From Flavobacteriales bacterium (GTDB taxonomy: Bacteria; Bacteroidota; Bacteroidia; Flavobacteriales; BACL11), in NCBI GenBank assembly GCA_002730985.1, contig PCBP01000027.1:1-7538 (forward strand): DNA of 7,538 bases, in the 5' to 3' direction. The translations under genes were made by a program, and so were the position numbers. Below are positions 1-7,413 of this stretch, piece after piece (positions within the stretch are counted from its first letter, which is position 1; each line of letters begins with the position of its first letter). The notes under the pieces were generated by a model. That model was not told the DNA's origin, ran no database searches, and was given only the letters and a program-made list of their open reading frames with translations.

Positions 1-39
1 AAATTAGCACCATATTTGAAATCTTAAAGTATTTAGATA

Positions 40-1218
40 ATGAAAGAAGTAGTAATTGTATCTGCAGTACGAACTCCAATTGGAAGTTTTGGAGGCTGTC
101 TATCATCAGTATCAGCAACACAATTAGGTGCTATTGCTATTAAAGGTGCACTAGGTAAGATAGGAATTGACAAAAAGACAGTTGATGAAGTCTTTATGGG
201 CAATGTTTTACAAGCAAACTCAGGACAAGCTCCAGCTAGGCAAGCAGCCATCTTTGCTGGAATCCCAGATAATGTCCCATGTACAACAATAAATAAAGTT
301 TGTGCATCAGGCATGAAATCAATTATGATTGCCGCACAAACAATTGTTTGTGGGGATAATGATGTTGTAGTTGCTGGAGGAATGGAAAGTATGTCGAATG
401 TACCTCATTATTTTGCGAAAGGAAGAACAGGGCAAAAATTAGGTGATATGAAGATGTTTGATGGAATGGTAAAAGATGGTTTGACAGATGTCTATGACAA
501 AGTCCATATGGGTATTTGTGCTGAAACTTGTGCCAAAAGCATGGAAATTAGCCGTGAAGAACAGGATGCTTTCGCTATTGAATCTTATAATAGGAGTGCA
601 AGATCATGGAATGAAGGCAGATTTGAAGATGAAGTAATACCAGTAGAAGTTCCTCAAAGAAAAGGGGAGTCTTTGATTATCTCAGAAGATGAAGAATATA
701 AAAATGTAAGACTAGAGAAAATACCTGCCTTAAGACCAGTATTTGATAAAGAAGGTACAATCACTGCAGCTAATGCCTCTACATTAAATGATGGTGCTTC
801 CGCCCTTATCTTAATGAGTTCAGATAAAGCAAAAGAACTAGACATTACGCCAATTGCAAGAATTAAAAGTTATGCAGATGCTGCACAAGAACCCAAGTGG
901 TTTACAACTGCTCCTGCAAAAGCTTTACCGATTGCTATAACTAAGGCAGGATATACTAAAGATGATATTGATTATTATGAATTAAATGAAGCATTTTCAG
1001 TAGTAGGGCTAGCTAATATCAAGATGTTAGAACTAGAAGCAAATAAAGTTAATGTAAATGGTGGGGCTGTCTCTTTGGGGCATCCTCTTGGAAGTTCTGG
1101 GTCAAGAATTATTGTTACTCTAATAAATGTTTTGAAACAAAATGGAGGTAAGATTGGTGCAGCAGGAATCTGTAATGGTGGCGGTGGTGCCTCTGCAATG
1201 GTTATTGAATTAGTATAA
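40..1218 (+). CDS. Acetyl-CoA C-acetyltransferase (biosynthetic-type thiolase)
   Basis: Cytoplasmic thiolase that condenses two acetyl-CoA to acetoacetyl-CoA, or cleaves acetoacetyl-CoA in reverse. The 392-residue length is that of a complete family member. All catalytic landmarks are present: nucleophilic Cys88 in NKVCASGM, the NEAF motif at 316-319, His348 in the GHPLG motif, and the acid/base Cys378 in CNGGGG near the C-terminus. The HMG motif (156-158) and Phe319 sit at nearly the same numbering as in the Zoogloea short-chain thiolase, which favours acetoacetyl-CoA over long-chain substrates (inferred from remembered family numbering). The ATG at 40 is the first possible start: the frame has a TAG stop at 34-36. 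No Shine-Dalgarno sequence is visible, as is normal for Bacteroidota. The TAA stop overlaps the next gene's ATG (TAATG). Without acyl-CoA dehydrogenase or PHB genes beside it, the pathway (ketone body, amino-acid or fatty-acid metabolism) cannot be fixed. Confidence 0.95.
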   Translation: MKEVVIVSAVRTPIGSFGGCLSSVSATQLGAIAIKGALGKIGIDKKTVDEVFMGNVLQANSGQAPARQAAIFAGIPDNVPCTTINKVCASGMKSIMIAAQTIVCGDNDVVVAGGMESMSNVPHYFAKGRTGQKLGDMKMFDGMVKDGLTDVYDKVHMGICAETCAKSMEISREEQDAFAIESYNRSARSWNEGRFEDEVIPVEVPQRKGESLIISEDEEYKNVRLEKIPALRPVFDKEGTITAANASTLNDGASALILMSSDKAKELDITPIARIKSYADAAQEPKWFTTAPAKALPIAITKAGYTKDDIDYYELNEAFSVVGLANIKMLELEANKVNVNGGAVSLGHPLGSSGSRIIVTLINVLKQNGGKIGAAGICNGGGGASAMVIELV

Positions 1219-1982
1219 TGCAGTACGGAATCTCAAATCTCTCTATAATTCCTATGCGAAGTGAAGGTGCTGACCAGTCAGAAATGGTGAACCAGATATT
1301 ATTTGGCGAGCATTTCAAAATTCTAGAAACTCGTAAGAAATGGAGTAGAATTCGCTTAGCCCATGACAGCTATGAAGGATGGATCTGCAATAAACAATGG
1401 CTAAATATTCCAGAGGAAGATTACAAACAACTAGATAAAGATGTGTCTACAATCACTACTGACATCTTAGATATCATCACAAAAGACCACCATCAACCTA
1501 TAGTCATTGGAAGTATTCTGCCTTTCTATAAAAGTGGACATGCGCTTATAAATAATGAAATGTACAAATTTGATGGACATATAACTCCAGGTTTCGTTAA
1601 TAAGGAAAAATTAATTGAGAATGCTTTAATCTATTTAAATGCTCCCTATTTATGGGGAGGTCGCTCTCCAATTGGTATTGACTGTTCTGGTCTGACTCAG
1701 ATGATATACCGCCTACAAGGAATTGATTTACCAAGAGATGCTTATCAGCAAGCGAAGGTTGGAACTACCCTTAGTTTTGTAGAAGAAAGCGAACCTGGAG
1801 ACTTAGCATTCTTTGATAATAAAGAAGGTGAAATTACTCATGTTGGAATGATTCTAAAAGATAACCACATTATACACGCATCTGGAAAAGTAAGAATTGA
1901 TAGAGTTGATCAACAAGGAATCTTTAATACTGAAATAGGAAATCATACCCATAAATTAAGATTGATAAAAAGCATTTGCTAA
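1218..1982 (+). CDS. SH3b-NlpC/P60 (C40) cysteine peptidase, probably cytoplasmic
   Basis: A 254-residue peptidase. The N-terminal part (about 1-61) looks like a bacterial SH3 domain, with the typical ending YEGWICNKQW. A second, weaker SH3-like stretch (about 93-127) includes the GSILPFYKSG segment. The NlpC/P60 catalytic domain covers about 130-252, with Cys156 in DCSGL, His208 in THVG and His220 in IIHASG as the likely Cys-His-His triad. There is no signal peptide or lipobox at the N-terminus. This architecture and the lack of an export signal match the gamma-D-glutamyl-diamino-acid endopeptidase group (YkfC / dipeptidyl-peptidase VI), which cut murein peptides during peptidoglycan recycling; assignment to that group is inference. 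The start overlaps the thiolase stop by one base, which implies translational coupling, and the stop lies one base before rarA. A secreted cell-wall hydrolase is less likely given the N-terminus. Confidence 0.88.
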   Translation: MQYGISNLSIIPMRSEGADQSEMVNQILFGEHFKILETRKKWSRIRLAHDSYEGWICNKQWLNIPEEDYKQLDKDVSTITTDILDIITKDHHQPIVIGSILPFYKSGHALINNEMYKFDGHITPGFVNKEKLIENALIYLNAPYLWGGRSPIGIDCSGLTQMIYRLQGIDLPRDAYQQAKVGTTLSFVEESEPGDLAFFDNKEGEITHVGMILKDNHIIHASGKVRIDRVDQQGIFNTEIGNHTHKLRLIKSIC

Positions 1983-1983
1983 G

Positions 1984-3255
1984 ATGCAGAACATCCCTTT
2001 AGCTGAACGGATCCGACCTAGAAAACTATCAGAAGTAATAGGACAAAAACATCTTATTGGAAAGAAAGGAACTCTTGAGATTGCAATAAAAAACAAACTA
2101 ATCCCTTCAATGATACTATGGGGACCACCAGGAGTTGGAAAGACTTCTCTATCTAACCTAATAGCCAAAGAACTAGATAGACCCTTCTACACTTTATCTG
2201 CTGTTAATTCTGGAGTTAAAGATGTTCGTGAAATTATAGAGAAAGCCTCTTCACTCGGTCTGTTTGGAAACAATATCCCAATCCTATTTATTGATGAAAT
2301 CCATAGGTTTAGTAAAGCTCAACAAGATTCCTTATTGGGAGCCGTTGAAAAAGGTATAATAACACTTATTGGTGCCACAACAGAAAACCCTTCTTTTGAG
2401 GTTATATCTGCCCTACTCTCTCGCTCTCAAGTATATATACTAGAATCATTGTCAGAAGATGATTTACAAGAACTACTAGATAGAGCGATAACCCATGACA
2501 ATATCTTAAATAAACTAAATATTACGCTAGAGGAAACCCAATCTCTAATACAAATATCAGGTGGAGATGCTAGAAGACTGCTTAATATCTTAGAGCTAGT
2601 TGTTAGTTCAACAAATGCAAAAGAAATTATACTCACAAATGACCTGGTAATTGAGAAAACACAGCAGAATATAGCCCGTTATGATAAAAATGGCGGACAA
2701 CATTATGATATCATTTCTGCATTTATTAAGTCCATAAGAGGAAGTGATCCAAATGCAGCTATTTACTGGCTTGCAAGAATGATTGAGGGAGGGGAAGATG
2801 TAAAATTTATCGCCAGAAGACTCCTAATTTTAGCATCAGAAGACATTGGAAATGCTAACCCAACTGCATTAATAATGGCTAATAATTGCTTTCAAGCAAT
2901 AAATGTAATTGGTCCTCCTGAATCTAGGATTACATTAGCACAAACTGTTATTTATCTAGCCTGTTCTACCAAAAGTAACTCTGCCTATACAGCAATCAAT
3001 GAGGCTCAAAACAAGGTGAGAGATAGCGGGAATCTATCCATTCCCTTGCATTTACGCAACGCCCCTACTAAACTCATGAAGGACCTAGGTTATGGAAAGA
3101 ACTACCAATATTCGCACAAAAAGGGTAATGATAGCCAAGAATTCTTACCAAAAGAAATTACTGGTAATACTTTCTACAACCCTGCTAATAATAGCAAAGA
3201 AAATACGTTTAAAGATAGACTAAAAAAACTTTGGAAAGGAAAATATAATTATTAA
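1984..3255 (+). CDS. rarA: Replication-associated recombination protein A (RarA/MgsA, AAA+ ATPase)
   Basis: Clamp-loader-like AAA+ ATPase of the RarA/MgsA/WRNIP1 family, which acts at stalled replication forks and single-strand gaps in the cytoplasm. The 423-residue length is normal. Visible motifs in order: the N-terminal LAERIRPRKLSEVIGQ signature (6-21); Walker A GPPGVGKT (47-54); Walker B with DEIH at 104-107; sensor 1 in GATTENPSF (130-138); the probable arginine finger Arg147 in LLSRS; and sensor 2 in GGDARRLLN (193-201). The C-terminal tetramerisation region is also recognisable, with RYDKNGGQHYD (232-242), ASEDIGNANP (284-293) and LHLRNAPTKLMKDLGYG (355-371). The remaining tail to 423 is polar and lysine/asparagine-rich. 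The gene begins one base after the peptidase stop, so it is probably translated from the same message. No residue expected for ATPase function is missing. Confidence 0.96.
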   Translation: MQNIPLAERIRPRKLSEVIGQKHLIGKKGTLEIAIKNKLIPSMILWGPPGVGKTSLSNLIAKELDRPFYTLSAVNSGVKDVREIIEKASSLGLFGNNIPILFIDEIHRFSKAQQDSLLGAVEKGIITLIGATTENPSFEVISALLSRSQVYILESLSEDDLQELLDRAITHDNILNKLNITLEETQSLIQISGGDARRLLNILELVVSSTNAKEIILTNDLVIEKTQQNIARYDKNGGQHYDIISAFIKSIRGSDPNAAIYWLARMIEGGEDVKFIARRLLILASEDIGNANPTALIMANNCFQAINVIGPPESRITLAQTVIYLACSTKSNSAYTAINEAQNKVRDSGNLSIPLHLRNAPTKLMKDLGYGKNYQYSHKKGNDSQEFLPKEITGNTFYNPANNSKENTFKDRLKKLWKGKYNY

Positions 3256-3265
3256 TCTATCTTTG
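3230..3265 (+). promoter_or_regulatory. Candidate Bacteroidota-type internal promoter before the lipoprotein gene
   Basis: The octamer TATCTTTG at 3258-3265 is a perfect match to the Bacteroidota -7 consensus TAnnTTTG and lies in the 14-nt gap between rarA and the lipoprotein gene. A TTTG at 3230-3233 could serve as the -33 element, but the 24-nt spacer is slightly long. Transcription would begin about 3268-3272, at or just before the ATG at 3270, giving an almost leaderless message. Short AT-rich matches also arise by chance, so this is tentative. Confidence 0.3.
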
Positions 3266-3269
3266 TCAA

Positions 3270-5291
3270 ATGAAAAGACTGCTTTCTATTTTATTAGTGA
3301 CTCTTCTGCTATTTGCTTGTAAAAATGAGTTGGAATCCCCCAACTGGGATGTAGAAATGATCATCCCTTTAGTCCATACTAAAATGAACATAGATAATAT
3401 ACTTTCAGATACCAATCTGAATATCTTAGAAAGCAATGAAGGCTTTATCCACTTGGTATATGAAGAAAATATTATAGATATAAACTTGGATACATTAATT
3501 AAGATTAATGCTATTACAGATGAACAAACACATACTCTAGATTCCGCAAGTTTTGCTGATGTAGTTATTTCTGATACAGCAACAATAGGAGAGACAATTT
3601 CTGAAATACCATTAGGAACACTACTTTTTCCTGATGGAAGCACTAATAATATCCCAGCATTATTCGGTGTGGCTAGTGGAGATACAATTAATATTGATGC
3701 AAGTGAATATTTCGAGACCATGAATCTATATAGAGGGATGTTAATTGTTGAAATCATGAATGGCTATCCAACAGATATCTCAAATGTTAGCTTAACATTA
3801 ATTAATGCTACAAATCAAAGTATTATAGCTACATTCTCTTTCCCATTAATACCATCAGGTAACATTGCATCTGACAGTGTATCGATTGCAGGTCAAACAA
3901 TAGATGATAACCTTTTTGCCATACTAAACAATATGGACATTAACGCTAGTAACGGTCCAGTATTAATAGATTATTCAGATGCAATTATTACAACTATAAA
4001 TATATCAGATCTGGGGATTACAGAAGCAACGGCTATATTCCCAGAACAGCAATTAACTGAGACTCTAAAAGAGAATAACTTTAATTTAGGAGGTGCCCAA
4101 ATAGAAGAGATTGGCATTAAAGAAGGGACGGTAACTGTAAATGTACTAAGTACACTGCCAAATGGGAAGATGGTTTACAATATACCATCCTTAACAAAAA
4201 ATGGAATTCCTTTCACTACTGGAGATATGATTATACCCGAAGCAACAAATACAAACTTAACTTCTTTCTCTTTCAATTTTGAGGGCTATATATTAGATCT
4301 TACTGGTCAAGAAGGACGTTTAGGAGGTGATACAATAAACACTATATACACTGAATCTTATACTTTTATTGATTACACCGGAACATTAGAGACCATTAAT
4401 TATACAGATAGTTTCTATTCGTTTGTGGAATTTGATCTTACAACTGCATACGCAAAGGGTTATATGGGGCAAGATACTATCGAAATAGAGCCTATAGAGA
4501 ATAATCTTAATTTCTTTAACAATATAATTGCTAATAATTTAGAGCTCAAAGAGGTAGATTTAAAACTTAATATTGATAATTATATAGGTGCAGACCTTCA
4601 ACTTAATCTACTTGAGTTAAAAGTAATAAATGATAGAACAAATGAAGAGGTTAACCTGGCTGACAATGAAATACTAGATGTTAATACAGCAACCCTATCA
4701 AATAATAATCTTCCAATAAATCATACTATTAACGAATTAATAATACCCGCTGAAGATTTTGTGAGCATCTTACCAAATAAAGTCATAAGTACTGCCAGTA
4801 TTTACCTTAACCCTAACGGACAGACTAGTGCGCAAGGATTCTTCTATCCCGAATATCCAATACAGGCTAATATGAGTATTGATATTCCGCTTAGTCTATT
4901 TGCAGAAAACCTAACTTTTATTGATACCGCTGAAGTTAATCTACCGAATAGTGATGAGTATATTATTGAAAAAGTTTATCTTAAAATAGAGAATGGATTG
5001 CCATTTGAATCTAATATCAAACTTATATTGCTTGATGAAAATAATCTAATCATAGATACTTTACTAAATAATGCTATAATTAATGCTGCCCAAGTTGATG
5101 AAAATAATATTGTAGTAAATAGCACTAATACTAACTTAGAAATAGAATATAAAGATTTCACAAGTGTTAAAAAGATGATATCGCACTCTACCTTTACCAC
5201 CCGACCTATCAACCAATTTATTGATATATACTCACATTATGAGATAGATATTAATTTAAGTGTTAAAATTAGCAATACAATAGGTAAATGA
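3270..5291 (+). CDS. Large uncharacterised Bacteroidota lipoprotein, partner of the downstream DUF5723 protein
   Basis: A 673-residue protein of unknown function. It starts with a lipoprotein signal peptide: MKR, a hydrophobic run to about residue 15, then the lipobox LFAC with Cys17 as lipidation site. Residues after the cysteine (KNELE) include a lysine and acidic positions loosely like the surface-export signals of Bacteroidota lipoproteins, so it may sit in the outer membrane, perhaps facing outward (inference). The mature part is rich in Ile, Asn, Thr, Asp and Leu with alternating hydrophobics, as in stacked beta-sandwich domains; no transmembrane segment follows the signal. A short pattern recurs near 155-190, 427-461 and 567-598. 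The opening (NWDVEMIIPL) recalls a recurrent family of Bacteroidota hypothetical lipoproteins (from memory). No catalytic motif is visible. It follows rarA after 14 nt and overlaps the next gene by 4 nt (ATGA), so the two are probably made together. This is its first in-frame ATG after the rarA stop. Confidence 0.85.
   Translation: MKRLLSILLVTLLLFACKNELESPNWDVEMIIPLVHTKMNIDNILSDTNLNILESNEGFIHLVYEENIIDINLDTLIKINAITDEQTHTLDSASFADVVISDTATIGETISEIPLGTLLFPDGSTNNIPALFGVASGDTINIDASEYFETMNLYRGMLIVEIMNGYPTDISNVSLTLINATNQSIIATFSFPLIPSGNIASDSVSIAGQTIDDNLFAILNNMDINASNGPVLIDYSDAIITTINISDLGITEATAIFPEQQLTETLKENNFNLGGAQIEEIGIKEGTVTVNVLSTLPNGKMVYNIPSLTKNGIPFTTGDMIIPEATNTNLTSFSFNFEGYILDLTGQEGRLGGDTINTIYTESYTFIDYTGTLETINYTDSFYSFVEFDLTTAYAKGYMGQDTIEIEPIENNLNFFNNIIANNLELKEVDLKLNIDNYIGADLQLNLLELKVINDRTNEEVNLADNEILDVNTATLSNNNLPINHTINELIIPAEDFVSILPNKVISTASIYLNPNGQTSAQGFFYPEYPIQANMSIDIPLSLFAENLTFIDTAEVNLPNSDEYIIEKVYLKIENGLPFESNIKLILLDENNLIIDTLLNNAIINAAQVDENNIVVNSTNTNLEIEYKDFTSVKKMISHSTFTTRPINQFIDIYSHYEIDINLSVKISNTIGK
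3732..5063 (+). repeat. Diverged internal protein repeats in the lipoprotein (three units)
   Basis: Three segments of the lipoprotein share the pattern hydrophobic strand, Asn-x-x-(Pro), hydrophobic strand, Asn-rich turn, strand: residues 155-190 (core VEIMNGYPTDISNVSLTLIN), 427-461 (core LKLNIDNYIGADLQLNLLEL) and 567-598 (core LKIENGLPFESNIKLILLDE). The first and third match best. By eye they look like copies of one small beta-sandwich fold rather than a DNA-level repeat; no nucleotide repeat is evident. The first unit begins at 3732 and the last ends at 5063. Confidence 0.4.
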
Positions 5292-6520
5292 TGAAAAGAC
5301 TTATCCTATTAATTCTTCTCCCCTATACATTAATTGCACAAGAAAATCAGTATAATATAACTTGGGAGAGTAACTTACTATTTGAAAGTAATGGTTTACA
5401 TAGGGCATTCCTAAATAGCATGCTCTTTGGTGGGAACATCACAGATGTTATGAAATCCGAATGGATAGCCTCTGGAAATAAAAACAATATCATTAATTCA
5501 AATATAAGCAATGGACTAAGTATAACTTATAATTCTAATAAAGAAAATATAGGATTCAGTTTCACAGATGTAAACATCTTAAATGTTAGTTTTACAGATG
5601 ACCTTTTGCGTTTAGCTTTTGAAGGTAACTTTCATCATCAAGGAAAGATTCTAGATTTCTCTGGGACAAGTATTAGAGCTAACAGATTTCAACAATATAA
5701 AGTGACTTATGGTAGAGCAAGAAAAAATCTAAAGATTAATGGAGGCGTCTCCTATCTAGCAGGAAATCATCATCTATCTTATCTAATTGAGAATGGCAGT
5801 CTATATACTGCTCCTCTTGGAACTTATCTAGATGTAGAATACAGCATGAATGCTTTCATCACTGATACTTCAAATCTCTCAGCATTCACAAATAATGGCA
5901 ATGGCGTAGCCTTTGATTTTAGTACTGATATAGATATGCAAAAATATCAAATACACTTCTCCCTATCAAATCTAGGTTTTATAATGTGGAATACATCCTC
6001 TGTTACCTTAGCAACTGATAGTACATTCAGCTTTCAAGGAACAGAAGTAGACGACATCTTTAACTTTAATGATTCTGTATTAGATGCAAATAATATACAA
6101 GACGATATAATTAAGACCAAGAACAATCCTTTTAAATCATATATACCAGCTACTGTAATATTATCAGTATCAGGGAGTACAGAATTTAAATATCTTAAAA
6201 CCTACAATGCAGGCATTATTGCAAAATGGCAGCCTTATATGGATAACACATTATTATCATTTTCTAAAATCAATCAGGGTTTCAGGGAATCAAACTATAA
6301 GCCCTTATACTATATCCACTCAGTCTTTAATACAAGATACTATGATGTTTTGCCAAGCCTGAGTTATGGTGGATATAGTGAAAATACTCAAATTGGTTTG
6401 GCAATATCAAAAGGAAAAAAGAATAAGTTTGTAATTGGGACACATCATCTAGAAGATGTTTTTAATGGCGACAAAGCAGAAGCTGTAAGCCTATACTTTA
6501 ACATACAAATAAAATTTTAA
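5288..6520 (+). CDS. DUF5723 family protein, predicted outer-membrane beta-barrel
   Basis: A 410-residue exported protein of unknown function. A type I signal peptide is clear: MMKR, a hydrophobic stretch, then LIAQ with likely cleavage after Ala17. The mature protein resembles DUF5723 proteins of Bacteroidota: a GVAFDFSTDID...FSLSNLGFIMWN block (206-235), an FQGTEVDDIFNFND block (249-262), and YIPATVILSVSGS (285-297). Amphipathic strands recur throughout. The last residues YFNIQIKF alternate hydrophobic residues and end in Phe410, which is the C-terminal signal recognised by the BAM machinery, so an outer-membrane barrel is likely (inference). Two ATG codons lie in tandem: 5288 overlaps the lipoprotein stop as ATGA, and 5291 overlaps it as TGATG. 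The second gives MKRLILL, which mimics the lipoprotein start, so the true start is uncertain by one codon. kdsA begins one base after the stop. Coupling to the lipoprotein suggests they act together at the outer membrane. Confidence 0.8.
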   Translation: MMKRLILLILLPYTLIAQENQYNITWESNLLFESNGLHRAFLNSMLFGGNITDVMKSEWIASGNKNNIINSNISNGLSITYNSNKENIGFSFTDVNILNVSFTDDLLRLAFEGNFHHQGKILDFSGTSIRANRFQQYKVTYGRARKNLKINGGVSYLAGNHHLSYLIENGSLYTAPLGTYLDVEYSMNAFITDTSNLSAFTNNGNGVAFDFSTDIDMQKYQIHFSLSNLGFIMWNTSSVTLATDSTFSFQGTEVDDIFNFNDSVLDANNIQDDIIKTKNNPFKSYIPATVILSVSGSTEFKYLKTYNAGIIAKWQPYMDNTLLSFSKINQGFRESNYKPLYYIHSVFNTRYYDVLPSLSYGGYSENTQIGLAISKGKKNKFVIGTHHLEDVFNGDKAEAVSLYFNIQIKF

Positions 6521-6521
6521 T

Positions 6522-7334
6522 ATGCTATCAAAAATCAATAACATTAAGCACCAGAAGAGTGGCAACTTCTTCTTAATGGCAGGTCCATGCGCTATTGAAG
6601 GAGAAGGTATGGCAATGGAAATTGCAGAAAGAATCCTTTCTATAACCAATAAACTGGAAATCCCATTTATTTTCAAAGGAAGCTACCGGAAGGCAAATCG
6701 TTCAAGGCTAGATTCATTTACTGGGATCGGTGACAAATTAGCATTAGAGATCCTTAGCAAGGTAGGGAAACAATTTAATATCCCTACTATAACAGATATT
6801 CACAACCCTGAAGAAGCTAAGATAGCAGCAGAATATGTTGACATACTACAAATCCCTGCATTCTTATGCCGCCAAACTGATTTACTAATAGCAGCAGCTA
6901 AAACGGGGAAAGTAATAAATATCAAGAAAGGACAATTTCTTTCCCCAGAAAGCATGATGCATACGGTGAATAAGGTGAGAGAAAATGGAAACAATAAAGT
7001 AATACTGACCGATAGAGGCAGTATGTTCGGCTACCAAGATATAGTGGTAGACTACAGAGGCATACCTATCATGCAGGAATGTGGAGTTCCTGTGACTCTA
7101 GACATTACACATTCCTTACAAAAACCTAACCAAAATAGCGGCATAACAGGTGGAAGACCAGAAATGATAGAGACAATTGCAAAAGCAGGAATTGCAGCTG
7201 GAGTAGATGGCATATTCTTAGAAACTCATCCGAATCCTAGTGAAGCAAAATCAGATGGAGCCAACATGTTGCAATTAAATCAATTAGAAGAGCTACTAAG
7301 TAAACTAGTTAAGATTAGACAATCTTTATATTAA
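6522..7334 (+). CDS. kdsA: 3-deoxy-8-phosphooctulonate synthase (KDO-8-P synthase), metal-dependent type
   Basis: Cytoplasmic enzyme that condenses phosphoenolpyruvate with D-arabinose-5-phosphate to Kdo-8-phosphate, needed for the LPS inner core. The 270-residue length is normal. Family motifs are intact: AGPCAIE (20-26), FKGSYRKANRSRLDSF (51-66), TDIH (91-94), QIPAFLCRQTDLL (110-122), KKGQFLSP (135-142), TDRGSMFGY (163-171), DITHSLQKP (194-202) and ETHPNP (234-239). The four ligands of metal-dependent enzymes (Cys11, His185, Glu222 and Asp233 in the Aquifex enzyme, from memory) correspond to Cys23, His197, Glu234 and Asp245. Metal-independent enzymes such as that of E. coli have Asn in place of the first Cys, so this one is predicted to need a divalent metal. 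DAHP synthase is excluded by the KANRS and FGY motifs. It starts one base after the DUF5723 gene and is the last gene before a hairpin terminator. No other Kdo gene lies in the window. Confidence 0.96.
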   Translation: MLSKINNIKHQKSGNFFLMAGPCAIEGEGMAMEIAERILSITNKLEIPFIFKGSYRKANRSRLDSFTGIGDKLALEILSKVGKQFNIPTITDIHNPEEAKIAAEYVDILQIPAFLCRQTDLLIAAAKTGKVINIKKGQFLSPESMMHTVNKVRENGNNKVILTDRGSMFGYQDIVVDYRGIPIMQECGVPVTLDITHSLQKPNQNSGITGGRPEMIETIAKAGIAAGVDGIFLETHPNPSEAKSDGANMLQLNQLEELLSKLVKIRQSLY

Positions 7335-7359
7335 CTCAATCATAAAATACTGGAATAAG

Positions 7360-7389
7360 AAGAAGCCCGAGCAAAAACTCGGGCTTCTT
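7360..7389. terminator. Hairpin terminator between convergent genes, probably bidirectional
   Basis: A perfect 12-bp stem (7360-7371 with 7378-7389; core GAAGCCCGAG/CTCGGGCTTC) encloses the 6-nt loop CAAAAA. It lies 25 nt after the kdsA stop and 24 nt after the minus-strand stop at 7414-7416, so it can serve both genes. The U-tract is weak on both strands (TTAAATATT on the plus strand), but the stem itself is strong and GC-rich against an AT-rich background. Confidence 0.85.
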
Positions 7390-7413
7390 AAATATTAAAG
7401 ACTAATTAACTTC

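Noticed and set aside
11..18. CATATTTG as a possible -7 promoter element for the thiolase gene
   Set aside because: It misses the first T of TAnnTTTG, and any -33 element would fall before the window start, so it cannot be judged.
33..314. Open frame of 93 codons on the minus strand opposite the thiolase start
   Set aside because: It overlaps a highly conserved thiolase region including the active-site Cys88, shows no protein motif of its own and has no promoter or start context.
3266..3757. Long open frame of 163 codons on the minus strand opposite the lipoprotein gene
   Set aside because: It is antisense to a clearly coding gene with a lipobox signal peptide. The translation is low-complexity Ser/Ile/Val without domain motifs, as expected for a shadow frame of an Asn/Asp/Ile-rich gene.
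3270..6520. The lipoprotein plus barrel pair as a SusCD-type nutrient uptake system
   Set aside because: The barrel is only 410 residues and has no TonB-dependent receptor plug or CarboxypepD_reg-like N-terminus, and the lipoprotein lacks the helical TPR-like SusD fold signature, being beta-rich throughout.
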